A stretch of 64,000 nucleotides of DNA from Mariniphaga anaerophila (GTDB lineage: Bacteria > Bacteroidota > Bacteroidia > Bacteroidales > Prolixibacteraceae), in NCBI RefSeq assembly GCF_900129025.1, contig NZ_FQUM01000005.1, positions 186,001-250,000 of the forward strand, read 5' to 3'. Shown piece by piece: positions 54,380 to 63,972 of this stretch. The notes under the pieces are model-generated. The model made no database searches. It had not been told where the DNA came from and saw only the letters and a list, made by a program, of their open reading frames with translations. The translations under genes were made by a program, and so were the position numbers. Positions within the stretch are counted from its first letter, which is position 1, and each line of letters begins with the position of its first letter.

Positions 54380-54436
54380 TCCCGAAATTATTATCGGGAA
54401 GGTCACAGTTATGCACTGTTCAGGCAATTCCTGAAC
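54380..54436 (+). promoter_or_regulatory. Three successive small hairpins in the wzc-wecG gap
   Basis: TCCCGA/TCGGGA (54380-54385 with 54394-54399), ACAGT/ACTGT (54406-54410 with 54415-54419, approximate) and GTTCAGG/CCTGAAC (54418-54424 with 54430-54436, perfect) lie within 57 bases of the 208-base gap. No T-tract follows any of them. The second and third share their end bases and so may exclude each other. They could be a transcript-processing site or attenuator-like element before the WecG gene. Confidence 0.45.
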
Positions 54437-54472
54437 AAGAATAGATTCTTTCTACCAACGTATTTTACAACA

Positions 54473-55228
54473 ATGCATCAAATGCCACAAACAGTATCCA
54501 CAATGGGATATCGGGTATATTCATCGAGCCTTGATGAAATAAACCTTGAGACTTCTCAAGCAAGTTTAATTAATACAATAAGCCCAAATTCCTACGGCAT
54601 CTCGACTAAAGATGTGTCGTTTAGAGAAGCGCTAAAAAATAGTGATTACCTGGTTCTTGATGGCGTATATTTTGCCCTGTCTTCTATAATTCTGCAAAGG
54701 AAAAACATCCGAAAAAACCAGGGGCCTGATGTATTCTTTCATTTTATGCAAAAAGCAAATGAGAAACACGGAAAAGTTTTTTTTCTGGGTGCCGCACCTA
54801 AAACCCTTGATAAAATTAAAGAAAGAGCAGCCAGAGATTTTCCGAACATTTCAGTAGAAACTTATTCCCCTCCCTACAAGAATGATTTTTCTGCTGACGA
54901 CACCAACAAAATGATTGAAGCAGTAAATGCTTTTAATCCTGATGTTTTGTTTGTTGGGATGACGTGCCCAAAACAGGAAAAATGGGCCTATCAAAACAAA
55001 ACGAAATTAAACACAAAACTAATTTGTTGCATCGGTGCTGTTTTCGACTGGTATGCAGGTAACCAAAAAGAAATTCATCCACTCTGGTGGAAACTGAGAT
55101 TAGCCTGGCTAAAACGAACAATCGATCGTCCGGAAATATTAAAACGCTATCCAAATATTGGAATTTTTTTTCTACACCTTCTTTTTGCAATCATAGGAAT
55201 AAAAAAATATAAATATGGCAGATTCTAA
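54473..55228 (+). CDS. WecG/TagA/CpsF family glycosyltransferase
   Basis: A 251-residue protein of the WecG/TagA/CpsF family (GT26). Key stretches are NSDYLVLDGVYFAL near residue 60, VFFLGAAPKTLDKIKERA near 100, DVLFVGMTCPKQEKWAYQNK near 160, and GAVFDWYAGNQKEIHPLWWKLRLAWLKRTIDRPEI near 190. TagA adds ManNAc to lipid-linked GlcNAc in teichoic acid and WecG adds ManNAcA in enterobacterial common antigen, so this may add the second sugar. The usual N-terminal TPNPEM motif reads SPNSYG here. It overlaps the next gene by 14 bases. Confidence 0.89.
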   Translation: MHQMPQTVSTMGYRVYSSSLDEINLETSQASLINTISPNSYGISTKDVSFREALKNSDYLVLDGVYFALSSIILQRKNIRKNQGPDVFFHFMQKANEKHGKVFFLGAAPKTLDKIKERAARDFPNISVETYSPPYKNDFSADDTNKMIEAVNAFNPDVLFVGMTCPKQEKWAYQNKTKLNTKLICCIGAVFDWYAGNQKEIHPLWWKLRLAWLKRTIDRPEILKRYPNIGIFFLHLLFAIIGIKKYKYGRF

Positions 55229-56258
55229 AATCAAACTGGCAATTATTGGAATGGGAAGAATGGGAATCACCCATTATTCCATAATCAATAGTCATCCCGA
55301 TATTCAAATTACAGCAGTTGCAGATACTTCATCATTGGTTTTAAACCTGATAAAAAAGTATTTGAAAGGGACAAACACCTATAGCGATTACAACAAGCTG
55401 TTTGAAAACGAAAGTTTAGATGCAATAATTGTTTGTACCCCGCCTACTTTGCACTACCCAATTGCGCAGGAAGCAGCCCAAAGGGGAATTCATGTTTTTT
55501 CAGAAAAACCATTTACTACCGACAACCAAAAAGCCGGTGAGTTAGCAGAACTCTTTTCTCAAAAAAAACTAACCAATCAGGTGGGTTATGTAAACCGGTT
55601 TAACGACATCTTTAAAACAGTAAAGCAATACATTGAGGATGATGTAATTGGAAATATAATCCGTTTCAAATCGGAAATGTATAGCCGGACTATTACAAAG
55701 TCTGAAGATGGAAACACATGGAGAGACTCGCGCGAAAACGGAGGTGGTGCTGTTTATGAAGTAGCATCTCATGCCATCGATCTGGTAAACTTTCTCATAG
55801 GCAAACCCGATAAAGTGACAGGGTCAAGCCTTACTAATATTTTTTCAAAAAATGTAGAAGACGCTGTAAACGCAACATTTCTCTTTGAAAACGGGACTTC
55901 GGGGACGTTGAATGTGAACTGGAGCGACGAGAGTTTTCGTAAGCCAACCAATAAAATCGAAATCTTTGGTTCTAAGGGAAAAATACTGGCGGATCAACAT
56001 GGAATCAAAATCTTCATGAAGAACGCCTGCCCCGAAAAAAACCTGCGCGTTGGTTGGAATACATTATACATAACCGACGTTTTTCAGCCTGTGCCATTTT
56101 ATGTAAGGGGGAACGAATTTACAGCGCAGCTGTATCATTTTGTTGAGTGTATAAACGATAAAAAAATCGAAAACAAATGCACGTTTAGTAACGCAAAAGA
56201 CACGCTGGACATTATTCAAGCAATTTTTAATGATTACGAACTTAACGGAAAATTCTAA
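55215..56258 (+). CDS. Gfo/Idh/MocA family oxidoreductase
   Basis: A 347-residue NAD(P)-dependent dehydrogenase. The N-terminal Rossmann turn is IIGMGRMGITHYS, CTPPTLH near residue 75 and the EKPFTTD motif near 98 are diagnostic, and GGGAVYEVASHAIDL near 176 belongs to the C-terminal substrate domain. In polysaccharide loci such enzymes oxidise C3 of nucleotide sugars, such as UDP-GlcNAcA, or reduce ketosugars. It overlaps the WecG-type gene by 14 bases and the next gene by one base (TAATG). Confidence 0.9.
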   Translation: MADSKIKLAIIGMGRMGITHYSIINSHPDIQITAVADTSSLVLNLIKKYLKGTNTYSDYNKLFENESLDAIIVCTPPTLHYPIAQEAAQRGIHVFSEKPFTTDNQKAGELAELFSQKKLTNQVGYVNRFNDIFKTVKQYIEDDVIGNIIRFKSEMYSRTITKSEDGNTWRDSRENGGGAVYEVASHAIDLVNFLIGKPDKVTGSSLTNIFSKNVEDAVNATFLFENGTSGTLNVNWSDESFRKPTNKIEIFGSKGKILADQHGIKIFMKNACPEKNLRVGWNTLYITDVFQPVPFYVRGNEFTAQLYHFVECINDKKIENKCTFSNAKDTLDIIQAIFNDYELNGKF

Positions 56259-57139
56259 TGATGCAACCAATTGATAAAGTAATATTCGGCGACAACCAAT
56301 TTTTTGGTATCAACCATATGTCGCAGGAAAAAGCACAACAACTGGCGGAAAAGTTCTTCGACAACCCTTCCATATTTAATGTATACAGAATGGCTTTTGA
56401 CTCGGGGATACGGGCAATAATGCTGAACAGCAACGATAGGGCAAAAGACATTTGTGAACACTTTACATCCAATAAAACTGACTATCCGGAAATCAGCTGG
56501 TACCCTTCCATTCCCTATCCCCACAAATATGCTAACCTTATTAGTGAAAAAGGAATTGTTCCCACGCTAAATGAAGTACTTTTCAAAAACAACTCCGCGT
56601 TAGGTGTGCTCGGAATGATAACCAAAGGGAGTGCTGCAGTTTTAGGCAAAGACGCCATCAAACTCATGAAAATGCTCATCGACATTGAGATGAAAATGTT
56701 TAAAGGGTTAAATGCAAAAGTCATCTTTCTTCAAAACATTATAACAGATCTACTTCTCGGCTTTGGAGTAAAAGAAATTTTTCAGGAATACTGTTATTAC
56801 ATCGAAAAAAAATACAAAGCGCTACCCGGACTGATTACGCAAAACATGCCTTTCCTAAAATCAAAACTCGAAGAATGGGAAATTGAAGGCGTAGTAATCT
56901 GTTCTTCGTTTAACAAAATAGGATACCTGATGTCTCCTGACATGGAATCGTATATCAGTGCGGTAAAGGCCAATGACCCGTCGAAGTACCAGTTAATGGC
57001 CATGTCGACCCTGGCCTCAGGAGCTATTCCATCCAAAGAGGCTTACGAATTTATAAACCGCCAAAATATTCAGTCAGTAGTTTTTGGAGCTTCATCTAAA
57101 AAACATATAGATGAAACAGTTTCCCTAATTGACATTTAA
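56258..57139 (+). CDS. Unidentified protein, possibly aldo/keto reductase-like TIM barrel
   Basis: A 293-residue soluble protein that I cannot assign. It starts with IDKVIFGDNQFFGINHMSQEKAQ and ends with QSVVFGASSKKHIDETVSLI; the latter resembles the cofactor-binding C terminus of aldo/keto reductases (VGASS plus helix). The middle alternates helices and strands in a way consistent with an (alpha/beta)8 barrel. The catalytic tyrosine-lysine pair of aldo/keto reductases is not evident. One-base overlap with the oxidoreductase gene suggests a common substrate. Start could be either of two consecutive ATG codons. Confidence 0.6.
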   Translation: MMQPIDKVIFGDNQFFGINHMSQEKAQQLAEKFFDNPSIFNVYRMAFDSGIRAIMLNSNDRAKDICEHFTSNKTDYPEISWYPSIPYPHKYANLISEKGIVPTLNEVLFKNNSALGVLGMITKGSAAVLGKDAIKLMKMLIDIEMKMFKGLNAKVIFLQNIITDLLLGFGVKEIFQEYCYYIEKKYKALPGLITQNMPFLKSKLEEWEIEGVVICSSFNKIGYLMSPDMESYISAVKANDPSKYQLMAMSTLASGAIPSKEAYEFINRQNIQSVVFGASSKKHIDETVSLIDI

Positions 57140-57177
57140 ACTTTCGCAAAACGCAACTCAACACACCAGGTTCAAAA

Positions 57178-58116
57178 ATGAACATCCTGATTACCGGCGC
57201 ATTTGGGTTTGTGGGCACAAACCTTTCAAAAGCGATAAAAGAAAATTCTTCCCACAAAATTATTGCAGTTGATATTGCAGAGCCAAAAGTCCATCTTTAC
57301 GATGAATTCTTTAACTGGAAATCTCTCGGTTCTATAGATTGGGAAAACACAGATGCAGTCATTCACCTGGCAGGGAAAGCCCATGACACAAAGAACACGA
57401 CCGACGAGAAGCATTATTTTGACATCAATCTGGGACTTACACAACGCATATTCGAATATTTTTTAGGCTCTGACGCAAAAAAATTCATCTTCTTCAGCTC
57501 TGTAAAAGCTGTTGCCGACCAGGTTTTCGGAGAAAAGCTAAGCGAGACAGAAATACCGAATCCTCAAACAGCCTACGGAAAATCGAAACTCGCTGCAGAA
57601 CAACATATTCTGGGGCATGAATTGACAAAGGAAAAACAGGTCTACATTTTGCGCCCTTCGATGATTCATGGTCCGGGAAACAAAGGGAATCTGAACCTTC
57701 TTTACAACATGGTTCAAAAAGGAATGCCATGGCCACTGGGTAGTTTCGACAACCAACGGTCTTTTACTTCTATTGAGAATCTGTCGTTTGTTGTCAACCA
57801 AATTCTGTCAAACAACACTGAACCGGGGACATACCAAATGGCCGACGATGAAGTAATTTCGACCAACCGGCTAATCGAATTAATTGCAGAATCAATTGGC
57901 AAAAAACCCAGAATCTGGAGAATCAACAAAAAAATAATACAGTCTGCTGCCAAACTGGGCGATGTTATTCACCTTCCTCTAAACACAGAAAGGTTGAAAA
58001 AGCTGACCGAGTCGTATGTTGTTTCCAACCAGAAAATAAAAAACGCTTTAGGGATAGAACAGATGCCTGTTGCAGCAGAAGCCGGCATGAAAAAAACACT
58101 CAACTCATTTCGCTAA
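57178..58116 (+). CDS. NAD-dependent epimerase/dehydratase (WbpV-like)
   Basis: A 312-residue extended SDR: GAFGFVGTNLS (residues 7-17) is the NAD-binding turn, HLAGKAHDTKN near residue 63 is characteristic of the WbpV/WcfK-type 4-ketoreductases or epimerases, SSVKAVAD near 103 gives the serine, and YGKSK near 130 the YxxxK pair. WbpV reduces the 4-keto product of WbpM to UDP-QuiNAc or FucNAc. Three bases separate it from the phosphotransferase gene, an arrangement shared with many O-antigen loci. Confidence 0.87.
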   Translation: MNILITGAFGFVGTNLSKAIKENSSHKIIAVDIAEPKVHLYDEFFNWKSLGSIDWENTDAVIHLAGKAHDTKNTTDEKHYFDINLGLTQRIFEYFLGSDAKKFIFFSSVKAVADQVFGEKLSETEIPNPQTAYGKSKLAAEQHILGHELTKEKQVYILRPSMIHGPGNKGNLNLLYNMVQKGMPWPLGSFDNQRSFTSIENLSFVVNQILSNNTEPGTYQMADDEVISTNRLIELIAESIGKKPRIWRINKKIIQSAAKLGDVIHLPLNTERLKKLTESYVVSNQKIKNALGIEQMPVAAEAGMKKTLNSFR

Positions 58117-58119
58117 AAA

Positions 58120-59085
58120 ATGACAAATTTTATTATTGCATTTATCATTCTGGCAATCCTATTGCCAGTCTATTTTAAAATTGCTGCCCATTTTAATATT
58201 GTTGATAAACCCAACGAGCGGAGTTCGCACTCCAAATTGACTATCCGCGGAGGAGGAATTGTTTTTCCGGCAGCAGCGTTTTTATGGTTCGTGATGTATG
58301 GATTCAATCAGCCGTTTATAATTCTTGCGTTGGGATTAATGTCCGTTGTTAGTTTCCTTGACGATATTTTGACGCTGTCTTCAAAAATCAGAATACTTAT
58401 TCATTTTGTTTCAGTAAGTATTCTGTTTTGGCAACTACACATTTTTGGGTTGCCGTGGTATGGCATTTTCGCCATCTACCTGATTGTAATCGGCTGGATA
58501 AATGCATTCAATTTTATGGATGGCATTAACGGGATAACCGCATTTTACGGATTAGTTTCATTAGGCACCATTGCATGGTTAAACAAAACCCTGGAGTTTG
58601 CGCCTCAGAACCTGATTATCCTGCTTATCTTTTCTGTACTCATTTTCTCATTTTTTAATGCGCGTAAAAAAGCAAAAACATTTGCAGGAGATGTAGGAAG
58701 TGTAAGCATGGCGTTTCTTCTGGCCTGGTTCATAATTTCACTAATAATGAAAACCGGGCGCCTGGAGTACATTCTCCTTGTTTCTGTATATGGTGTCGAT
58801 TCAGCAGTTACAATTATAATCCGTTTGTTACAGCGCGAAAATATTTTCCAGGCTCACAGAACGCATCTGTATCAATACCTGAGCAACGAAGTTAGATTGC
58901 CCCATGTTTTTGTTTCTGCAATTTATGCAACTGCGCAGGCCGGAATAAATATTCTTACACTAATACTCATCTCCGGCAATAAAATGAACCTGCAACTGTG
59001 CCTTGTATTTATACTCGTTTTAACCATCGTATACCTAACCATTCGATTAGTAACAATTAGAAATCTGCGTCCCGATATGGGATAA
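58120..59085 (+). CDS. Undecaprenyl-phosphate sugar-1-phosphate transferase (WecA/WbpL-like, MraY superfamily)
   Basis: A 321-residue membrane protein with about ten helices. It has PNERSSHSKLTIRGGG near residue 30, SFLDDILTL near 80, FNFMDGINGI near 130, AGDVGSVSMAF near 189 and AHRTHLYQ near 245, the set of cytoplasmic loops that bind Mg2+, UDP-sugar and the lipid phosphate. It should start the repeat unit by moving a sugar phosphate, probably QuiNAc-, FucNAc- or GlcNAc-phosphate, to undecaprenyl phosphate. It sits between a WbpV-like and a WbpM-like gene. Confidence 0.92.
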   Translation: MTNFIIAFIILAILLPVYFKIAAHFNIVDKPNERSSHSKLTIRGGGIVFPAAAFLWFVMYGFNQPFIILALGLMSVVSFLDDILTLSSKIRILIHFVSVSILFWQLHIFGLPWYGIFAIYLIVIGWINAFNFMDGINGITAFYGLVSLGTIAWLNKTLEFAPQNLIILLIFSVLIFSFFNARKKAKTFAGDVGSVSMAFLLAWFIISLIMKTGRLEYILLVSVYGVDSAVTIIIRLLQRENIFQAHRTHLYQYLSNEVRLPHVFVSAIYATAQAGINILTLILISGNKMNLQLCLVFILVLTIVYLTIRLVTIRNLRPDMG

Positions 59086-59132
59086 TTTGTCAAAAGCGAT
59101 CAATATTGCTCCTCTAACGAAAGAACATATTG

Positions 59133-59148
59133 TCATTGAACACAATGA
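59133..59148. repeat. Short inverted repeat upstream of the WbpM-like gene
   Basis: TCATTG and CAATGA (59133-59138 and 59143-59148) face each other around AACA, within the 100-base gap before the dehydratase gene. No T-tract follows. It may be a protein-binding site near a possible internal promoter, but the repeat is short and could occur by chance in A+T-rich DNA. Confidence 0.3.
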
Positions 59149-59185
59149 TTTACAAACATTTTTCGTACATTTAAGCTAAGCAAAG

Positions 59186-61144
59186 ATGAAAAGGATAATA
59201 CATTATTTTTCGAAAAACTATTTGCCCAGGTGGCTTGTATTCGCCTTCGACTTAACTGTGGTAATCATATCCTGGTTTATCGCATTTCTTCTAAGGTTCA
59301 ATTTTGATTTGGGTGATGTAGAAGCTTTCATTTCCATATTGCACCTGGCCATAATCCTCCCGGTTTTTATTACTGCTTTTTGGAGGTCAAAGTCGTTTGC
59401 CGGAATTTTGCGCCACAGCACTCCCGAGGATGTTGTTCATATTCTTTCAGCCACTCTGTTTTCTGCCTTAACAATTACTTTCATCTCTTTTGTGAGCAGA
59501 AAACTAAATGCTCCTCCAGTTTTAGCCATACCTTATTCAATAATAATTATTCATTTTCTACTGGTCTCTACTTCGCTTGTTATAATGCGACTTCTGGTAA
59601 AACTAATTTTTCAGAATTGGCTAAAATCACATAAAGACCCGCAAAAAATAATGATTTACGGCGCCGGCTGGAAAGGGAAAATAACCTTAAGCACGTTGCT
59701 AATGGACACAACCATGAACAACAAAGTAATAGGTTTTATCGACGATAACACTTCTTTGTCGAACAAATACATTTCCGGAGTACGAATCTATTCGCCATCA
59801 GATGCCTTTAGCAAAATTATTCCTGAGCACGAAGTAACCGAAATTATTCTGGCTATTGACAACTCCAAAATTACAAAAGAGCGAAAAAGAGAAATAACAG
59901 ACGAATGTTTAAAACAAAACCTCACCATAAAAGAGGTTCCTGCCGTAAAGAACTGGATAAACGGAGAGTTGCAGGCTAAATCTATTCGGCCAATAAGTAT
60001 CGAAGATTTGTTAGGCAGAAGTTCTATTCTGCTGGACAGAAATAAAATTGAAGGAGGATTAAAAGATTCTGTGGTTTTGGTAACCGGCGCGGCAGGCTCC
60101 ATCGGCTCTGAAATTGTTCGGCAGCTCATTAGTTTTAAGGTAAAGCGGGTTGTTCTTTTCGATAAAGCGGAATCAGATTTATACAACCTGCAGCAGGAAA
60201 TTCTGGCAAAAAAAGTGCACAATGATTTTGTGGTTGTCGTTGGTGATGTTACCAACCCGATGAAGCTCAGACGAATTTTCACCGAACACTCTCCTACTAT
60301 TGTTTTTAATGCAGCAGCTTATAAACATGTGCCGCTGATGGAAGAGTACCCAAGCGAAGCTGTACATGTAAATGTTGGCGGAACAAAAATTCTTGCTGAC
60401 TTGTCAATCGAATTTGGAGTTCAGAAATTTGTGTTCATCTCAACCGACAAAGCGGTAAACCCAACCAACGTAATGGGCGCAACCAAACGAATAAGCGAGA
60501 TGTATATCCAATCCCTTGTTCAATCAGAAAAAATTACGACACAATTTATTATTACGAGGTTCGGAAATGTTTTAGGCTCCAACGGTTCGGTTGTGCCGCT
60601 ATTTAAAAAACAGATCGAGAACGGCGGCCCAATTACCATAACTCACCGCGATATTACGCGCTACTTTATGACAATTCCCGAAGCCTGTCAGCTTGTACTG
60701 GAAGCTGGATTTATGGGAAAAGGAGGAGAAATTTTTGTTTTTGACATGGGTGAACCTATTAAAATTTATGACCTCGCAAAAAAAATGATTTTACTCTCTG
60801 GCTTCGTTCCCGAAATTGATATTAAGATAAAAACAATTGGCCTGCGCCCGGGAGAAAAGCTTTACGAAGAGTTGCTAAGCGACAAAGAGGCACTGCAACC
60901 AACTCACAACGAAAAAATTATGATTGGCAAGGTTATAAAACACGACCTGCAAATTGTGAATGAAATCACCGATTTACTCGTAAATCTGGAAGAAATGAGC
61001 AGAGAAGAACTGGTAGAACAGATGATGCGCATTGTTCCTGAATTTATATCGATGAACTCGCACTACAGCAACGGAGAAAAAAAGCTTCCTCCTCCGACAG
61101 AACACAGAAAACTCTTCAAAAAAAAAACCCGCCAAATGGCATGA
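59186..61144 (+). CDS. UDP-GlcNAc 4,6-dehydratase, WbpM/CapD type
   Basis: A 652-residue membrane-bound dehydratase. Four N-terminal helices (residues 15-135) are followed by a CoA-binding-like Rossmann domain (MIYGAGWKGKITLS near 155) and the catalytic SDR domain with GAAGSIGSEIV near 302, HVPLMEEYP near 383 and STDKAVNPTNVMGATKR near 424. This family makes UDP-2-acetamido-2,6-dideoxy-4-keto-hexose. With WbpV- and WbpL-like neighbours it gives a UDP-QuiNAc/FucNAc pathway for the initiating sugar. The last 60 residues are charged and variable. Confidence 0.93.
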   Translation: MKRIIHYFSKNYLPRWLVFAFDLTVVIISWFIAFLLRFNFDLGDVEAFISILHLAIILPVFITAFWRSKSFAGILRHSTPEDVVHILSATLFSALTITFISFVSRKLNAPPVLAIPYSIIIIHFLLVSTSLVIMRLLVKLIFQNWLKSHKDPQKIMIYGAGWKGKITLSTLLMDTTMNNKVIGFIDDNTSLSNKYISGVRIYSPSDAFSKIIPEHEVTEIILAIDNSKITKERKREITDECLKQNLTIKEVPAVKNWINGELQAKSIRPISIEDLLGRSSILLDRNKIEGGLKDSVVLVTGAAGSIGSEIVRQLISFKVKRVVLFDKAESDLYNLQQEILAKKVHNDFVVVVGDVTNPMKLRRIFTEHSPTIVFNAAAYKHVPLMEEYPSEAVHVNVGGTKILADLSIEFGVQKFVFISTDKAVNPTNVMGATKRISEMYIQSLVQSEKITTQFIITRFGNVLGSNGSVVPLFKKQIENGGPITITHRDITRYFMTIPEACQLVLEAGFMGKGGEIFVFDMGEPIKIYDLAKKMILLSGFVPEIDIKIKTIGLRPGEKLYEELLSDKEALQPTHNEKIMIGKVIKHDLQIVNEITDLLVNLEEMSREELVEQMMRIVPEFISMNSHYSNGEKKLPPPTEHRKLFKKKTRQMA

Positions 61145-61456
61145 TAAATAAATCAGAGCCTGAATACAAAGAAGATTCGTCCGAAAAAAATTGACTTCAC
61201 AAACCGCCTGTAAACATAAATTGCAACTTTTTCAACTTCCGTTTTTACTTCTCAACAGGCAAAAAACCTTCCTCTCTACTACCCTTCAAACAAAAATTTT
61301 CCCTGCACACACTCACATTAAGCAACAAAACACCACATTAACTGGGTCAGCTAAAACTGAAATCAGAGTACTCCAAACATTCTTTATGAAAATTGCCATC
61401 AATCTTTTATTGAGATACAAGAGCTAAGATCAATATTAAATTCTTCAAAGCAGAAA
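61145..61456. other. Intergenic region between the WbpM-like gene and the lyase fragment
   Basis: About 310 bases. A 78-codon open frame (61191-61427) has a basic, low-complexity product and no domain, so I leave it out. I looked for the missing N-terminal toroid coding sequence of the downstream lyase in all frames and saw none, so the truncation is not explained by a local frameshift. Confidence 0.4.
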
Positions 61457-62254
61457 ATGACAAAACAAAAAGAAATACTGGGGAAAATGAAATTAAAACC
61501 GGAATCAGGTTTTCACAAAAAAGGACGACAATTTGTTTTCCGGTCCAATGTTCGGCAAAAAGAAATTAACCTGCATTTTAATGCTGCCTCTTCTGGATAT
61601 GTTCCAAAAGCAGCCCACGGACATACAGATGCGCTTTCCATCGCAATAAATATTGGGGAGAGCCCTTTTCTTGTAGATCCCGCCGCGGTTACTTATCAAT
61701 CCGATCCCGGCAGGAGGAGGCACTTTGCAACCATGTTTTCTCATAATACTATAAAAATCAACCAAAAAGTCCAATCCGAAATTACCCGACCTGCCACCTG
61801 GCTGAATCGCTATAAAAGCAACATTCTGGAAACAAAATTTGATGAACTGACGATACAGGTAAAAGCCGAACACGACGGATACAAAAACCTGGGAGTGAAA
61901 CATACCAGAGAGCTTATTTTTGAAAAATCGAAAAATCTAATATGGATAAACGACACTGTTGAATGTTTCAAATCCGGCCAATTCTTTGTCGAACTTCCGT
62001 TTCTCTTTCACCCAAATACTTCAGTAAAGCAGAACAACCCTATTAATTTTCAGGCTTCAGACGAAAACGGCCACGTGTTATATATGGTAGTCGACAAAAA
62101 GTTTACAACCAAACTTATCAGAGGTCTCATCATTTCCCAAATGTCAAATTCATCTGCAAACGCCAAAGAAATAAAAGAGCCGTGTACAACCGTTTATTGC
62201 ACCGCTCCGATTGAACACACAACAACTTTTCAAACCATTATTCTTGTAAAATAA
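61457..62254 (+). pseudogene. Heparinase II/III-like C-terminal fragment
   Basis: A 265-residue open frame matching only the C-terminal beta-sheet domain of heparinase II/III and alginate lyase-type proteins: HGHTDALSIAINIGESPFLVDPAAVTYQ, then a RRHFATMFSHNTIKI stretch, give the metal and substrate site. Full enzymes have about 550-650 residues with an N-terminal helical toroid, absent here and not found upstream. It may be a decayed lyase, or a trimmed protein kept for binding. A lyase in a capsule locus would normally cut the polymer in the periplasm; no signal peptide is present. Confidence 0.6.
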
Positions 62255-62376
62255 GAAGCAGAGAAACACACCAACCCGATTTGTAATTTATCTTGCATCG
62301 ATTTTCTCATAAATTGGTACAATCAATTCAGAAAGTTTTTGTTGCGCAACAGATAAATTACACTAAAAAACAAATA

Positions 62377-62736
62377 ATGATTATAGCAGTTGATTTCGAC
62401 GGAACCATTGTAGAACATAAATATCCTGCCATTGGAAAAGAAATTCCATTCGCCATTGAAACACTAAAACTTTTCCAGAAAAAAGGGCATAAACTCATAT
62501 TATGGACCTACCGCGCAGGCAAAGAGCTTGAAGATGCCGTGGAATATTGCGAGAAAAAAGGCTTGCATTTCCACGCCGTGAACAACAATTTTGACGGCGA
62601 AGAATTCGACAACACCTACAGCCGAAAAATATATGCCGATTTATACATTGATGATAGAAACCTTTTGGGCATTCCCGAATGGAAAAAAATCTATGAAATG
62701 ATATTGGATAAAGAAAAAAAGGAAGAAGAAAAATGA
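62377..62736 (+). CDS. Small HAD-like hydrolase (BT0820-like)
   Basis: A 119-residue protein from the ATG at 62377, chosen because [14 protein letters not shown] begins the HAD fold directly; an upstream in-frame start would add 28 unrelated residues. The nucleophile Asp is in DFDGT (D6), followed by LWTYRAG (motif II region) and YIDDRNLL near residue 91. It resembles the small Bacteroides BT0820-type proteins that occur in capsule loci. The substrate is unknown. The C terminus is lysine- and glutamate-rich. Confidence 0.82.
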   Translation: MIIAVDFDGTIVEHKYPAIGKEIPFAIETLKLFQKKGHKLILWTYRAGKELEDAVEYCEKKGLHFHAVNNNFDGEEFDNTYSRKIYADLYIDDRNLLGIPEWKKIYEMILDKEKKEEEK

Positions 62737-62776
62737 ACACAACGCATTACGTAATACACACATAAAAACAAAAAAA

Positions 62777-63958
62777 ATGGCAAAAAAAGTAGCTTTAATT
62801 ACAGGAATAACAGGCCAGGATGGTGCCTATCTGGCGGAATACCTGATAAAAAATAACTACATCGTTCATGGAATTAAACGCCGCGCTTCGATGTTTAACA
62901 CCGAACGTATAGACCATATTTACCAGGATCCGCATGTAGATAACCGGAATTTGATTCTGCATTACGGCGACATGACGGACAGCATGAACCTCACCCGAAT
63001 TATTCAGGAGGTTCAGCCAGACGAAATATACAACCTAGCAGCAATGAGCCATGTTAAAGTAAGTTTTGAAACGCCCGAATACACGGCCAATGCAGACGGG
63101 ATAGGTACACTAAGGCTGTTGGAGGCAATCCGCTTATTGGGATTGATCAACAAAACACGTATCTACCAGGCTTCAACCTCAGAACTTTACGGATTGGTGC
63201 AAGAAGTTCCACAGTCTGAAAAAACGCCGTTTTATCCGCGGTCTCCATACGGCGCAGCCAAATTGTACGCATACTGGATTACCGTAAACTACAGAGAAGC
63301 CTACAATATGCACGCTTCAAACGGAATTCTCTTTAATCACGAATCCCCAATCAGAGGAGAGACATTTGTGACGCGCAAAATTACCCGGGCTATTGCACGT
63401 ATTGCGCTGGGTATGCAGGACACTATTTTCATGGGCAATTTATCGGCACGCCGCGACTGGGGGCATGCAAAAGATTACATAAAAGCCATGCACCTGATCC
63501 TCCAACAGGATGAGCCGGACGATTATGTAATTGCAACAGGAATTACCACCTCAATCAGGGATTTTATTCGGATGGCGAGCGAAGAATTGGGGCTGGAAAT
63601 AGCTTTCACCGGTAAAAATGAAAAAGAAAAAGGATACCTGGTCGGAATTGATGAAAAAAAATTCACTAAAAAAGTTGGCATGCAATATTTTGAGGCTTTA
63701 AAAACCCGGGTTCAGAAAGACAACCTGCAGGCAGCCAATAACACACCAATGATTGCCGTCGATCCCCAATATTTCAGGCCAACAGAAGTTGAGCTATTAA
63801 TTGGAGATCCCACTAAAGCAAAAGAAAAGCTGGGATGGATACCAAAATACGATTTAAAAGGCCTGGTAAAAGATATGATTCAATCAGATATTGAATTGAT
63901 GAAAAAAGATGCTTATCTGCGTGACGGTGGATATCGCACACTAAATTATTTTGAATAA
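62777..63958 (+). CDS. gmd: GDP-mannose 4,6-dehydratase
   Basis: A 393-residue [17 protein letters not shown] (residues 9-22) binds [12 protein letters not shown] near 31 and [31 protein letters not shown] (with the YxxxK pair) near 165 are Gmd-specific, as is [19 protein letters not shown] near 185. It converts GDP-mannose to GDP-4-keto-6-deoxymannose, precursor of GDP-L-fucose, GDP-rhamnose or perosamine. There is an insertion around residues 285-325 compared with compact bacterial Gmd. The next gene, at the window edge, may be the fucose synthase. Confidence 0.96.
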   Translation: MAKKVALITGITGQDGAYLAEYLIKNNYIVHGIKRRASMFNTERIDHIYQDPHVDNRNLILHYGDMTDSMNLTRIIQEVQPDEIYNLAAMSHVKVSFETPEYTANADGIGTLRLLEAIRLLGLINKTRIYQASTSELYGLVQEVPQSEKTPFYPRSPYGAAKLYAYWITVNYREAYNMHASNGILFNHESPIRGETFVTRKITRAIARIALGMQDTIFMGNLSARRDWGHAKDYIKAMHLILQQDEPDDYVIATGITTSIRDFIRMASEELGLEIAFTGKNEKEKGYLVGIDEKKFTKKVGMQYFEALKTRVQKDNLQAANNTPMIAVDPQYFRPTEVELLIGDPTKAKEKLGWIPKYDLKGLVKDMIQSDIELMKKDAYLRDGGYRTLNYFE

Positions 63959-63972
63959 CCCTCAAATAAAAA

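Noticed and set aside
61191-61427. 78-codon open frame upstream of the lyase fragment
   Set aside because: Basic low-complexity product, no similarity to the missing lyase toroid, and no start signal.
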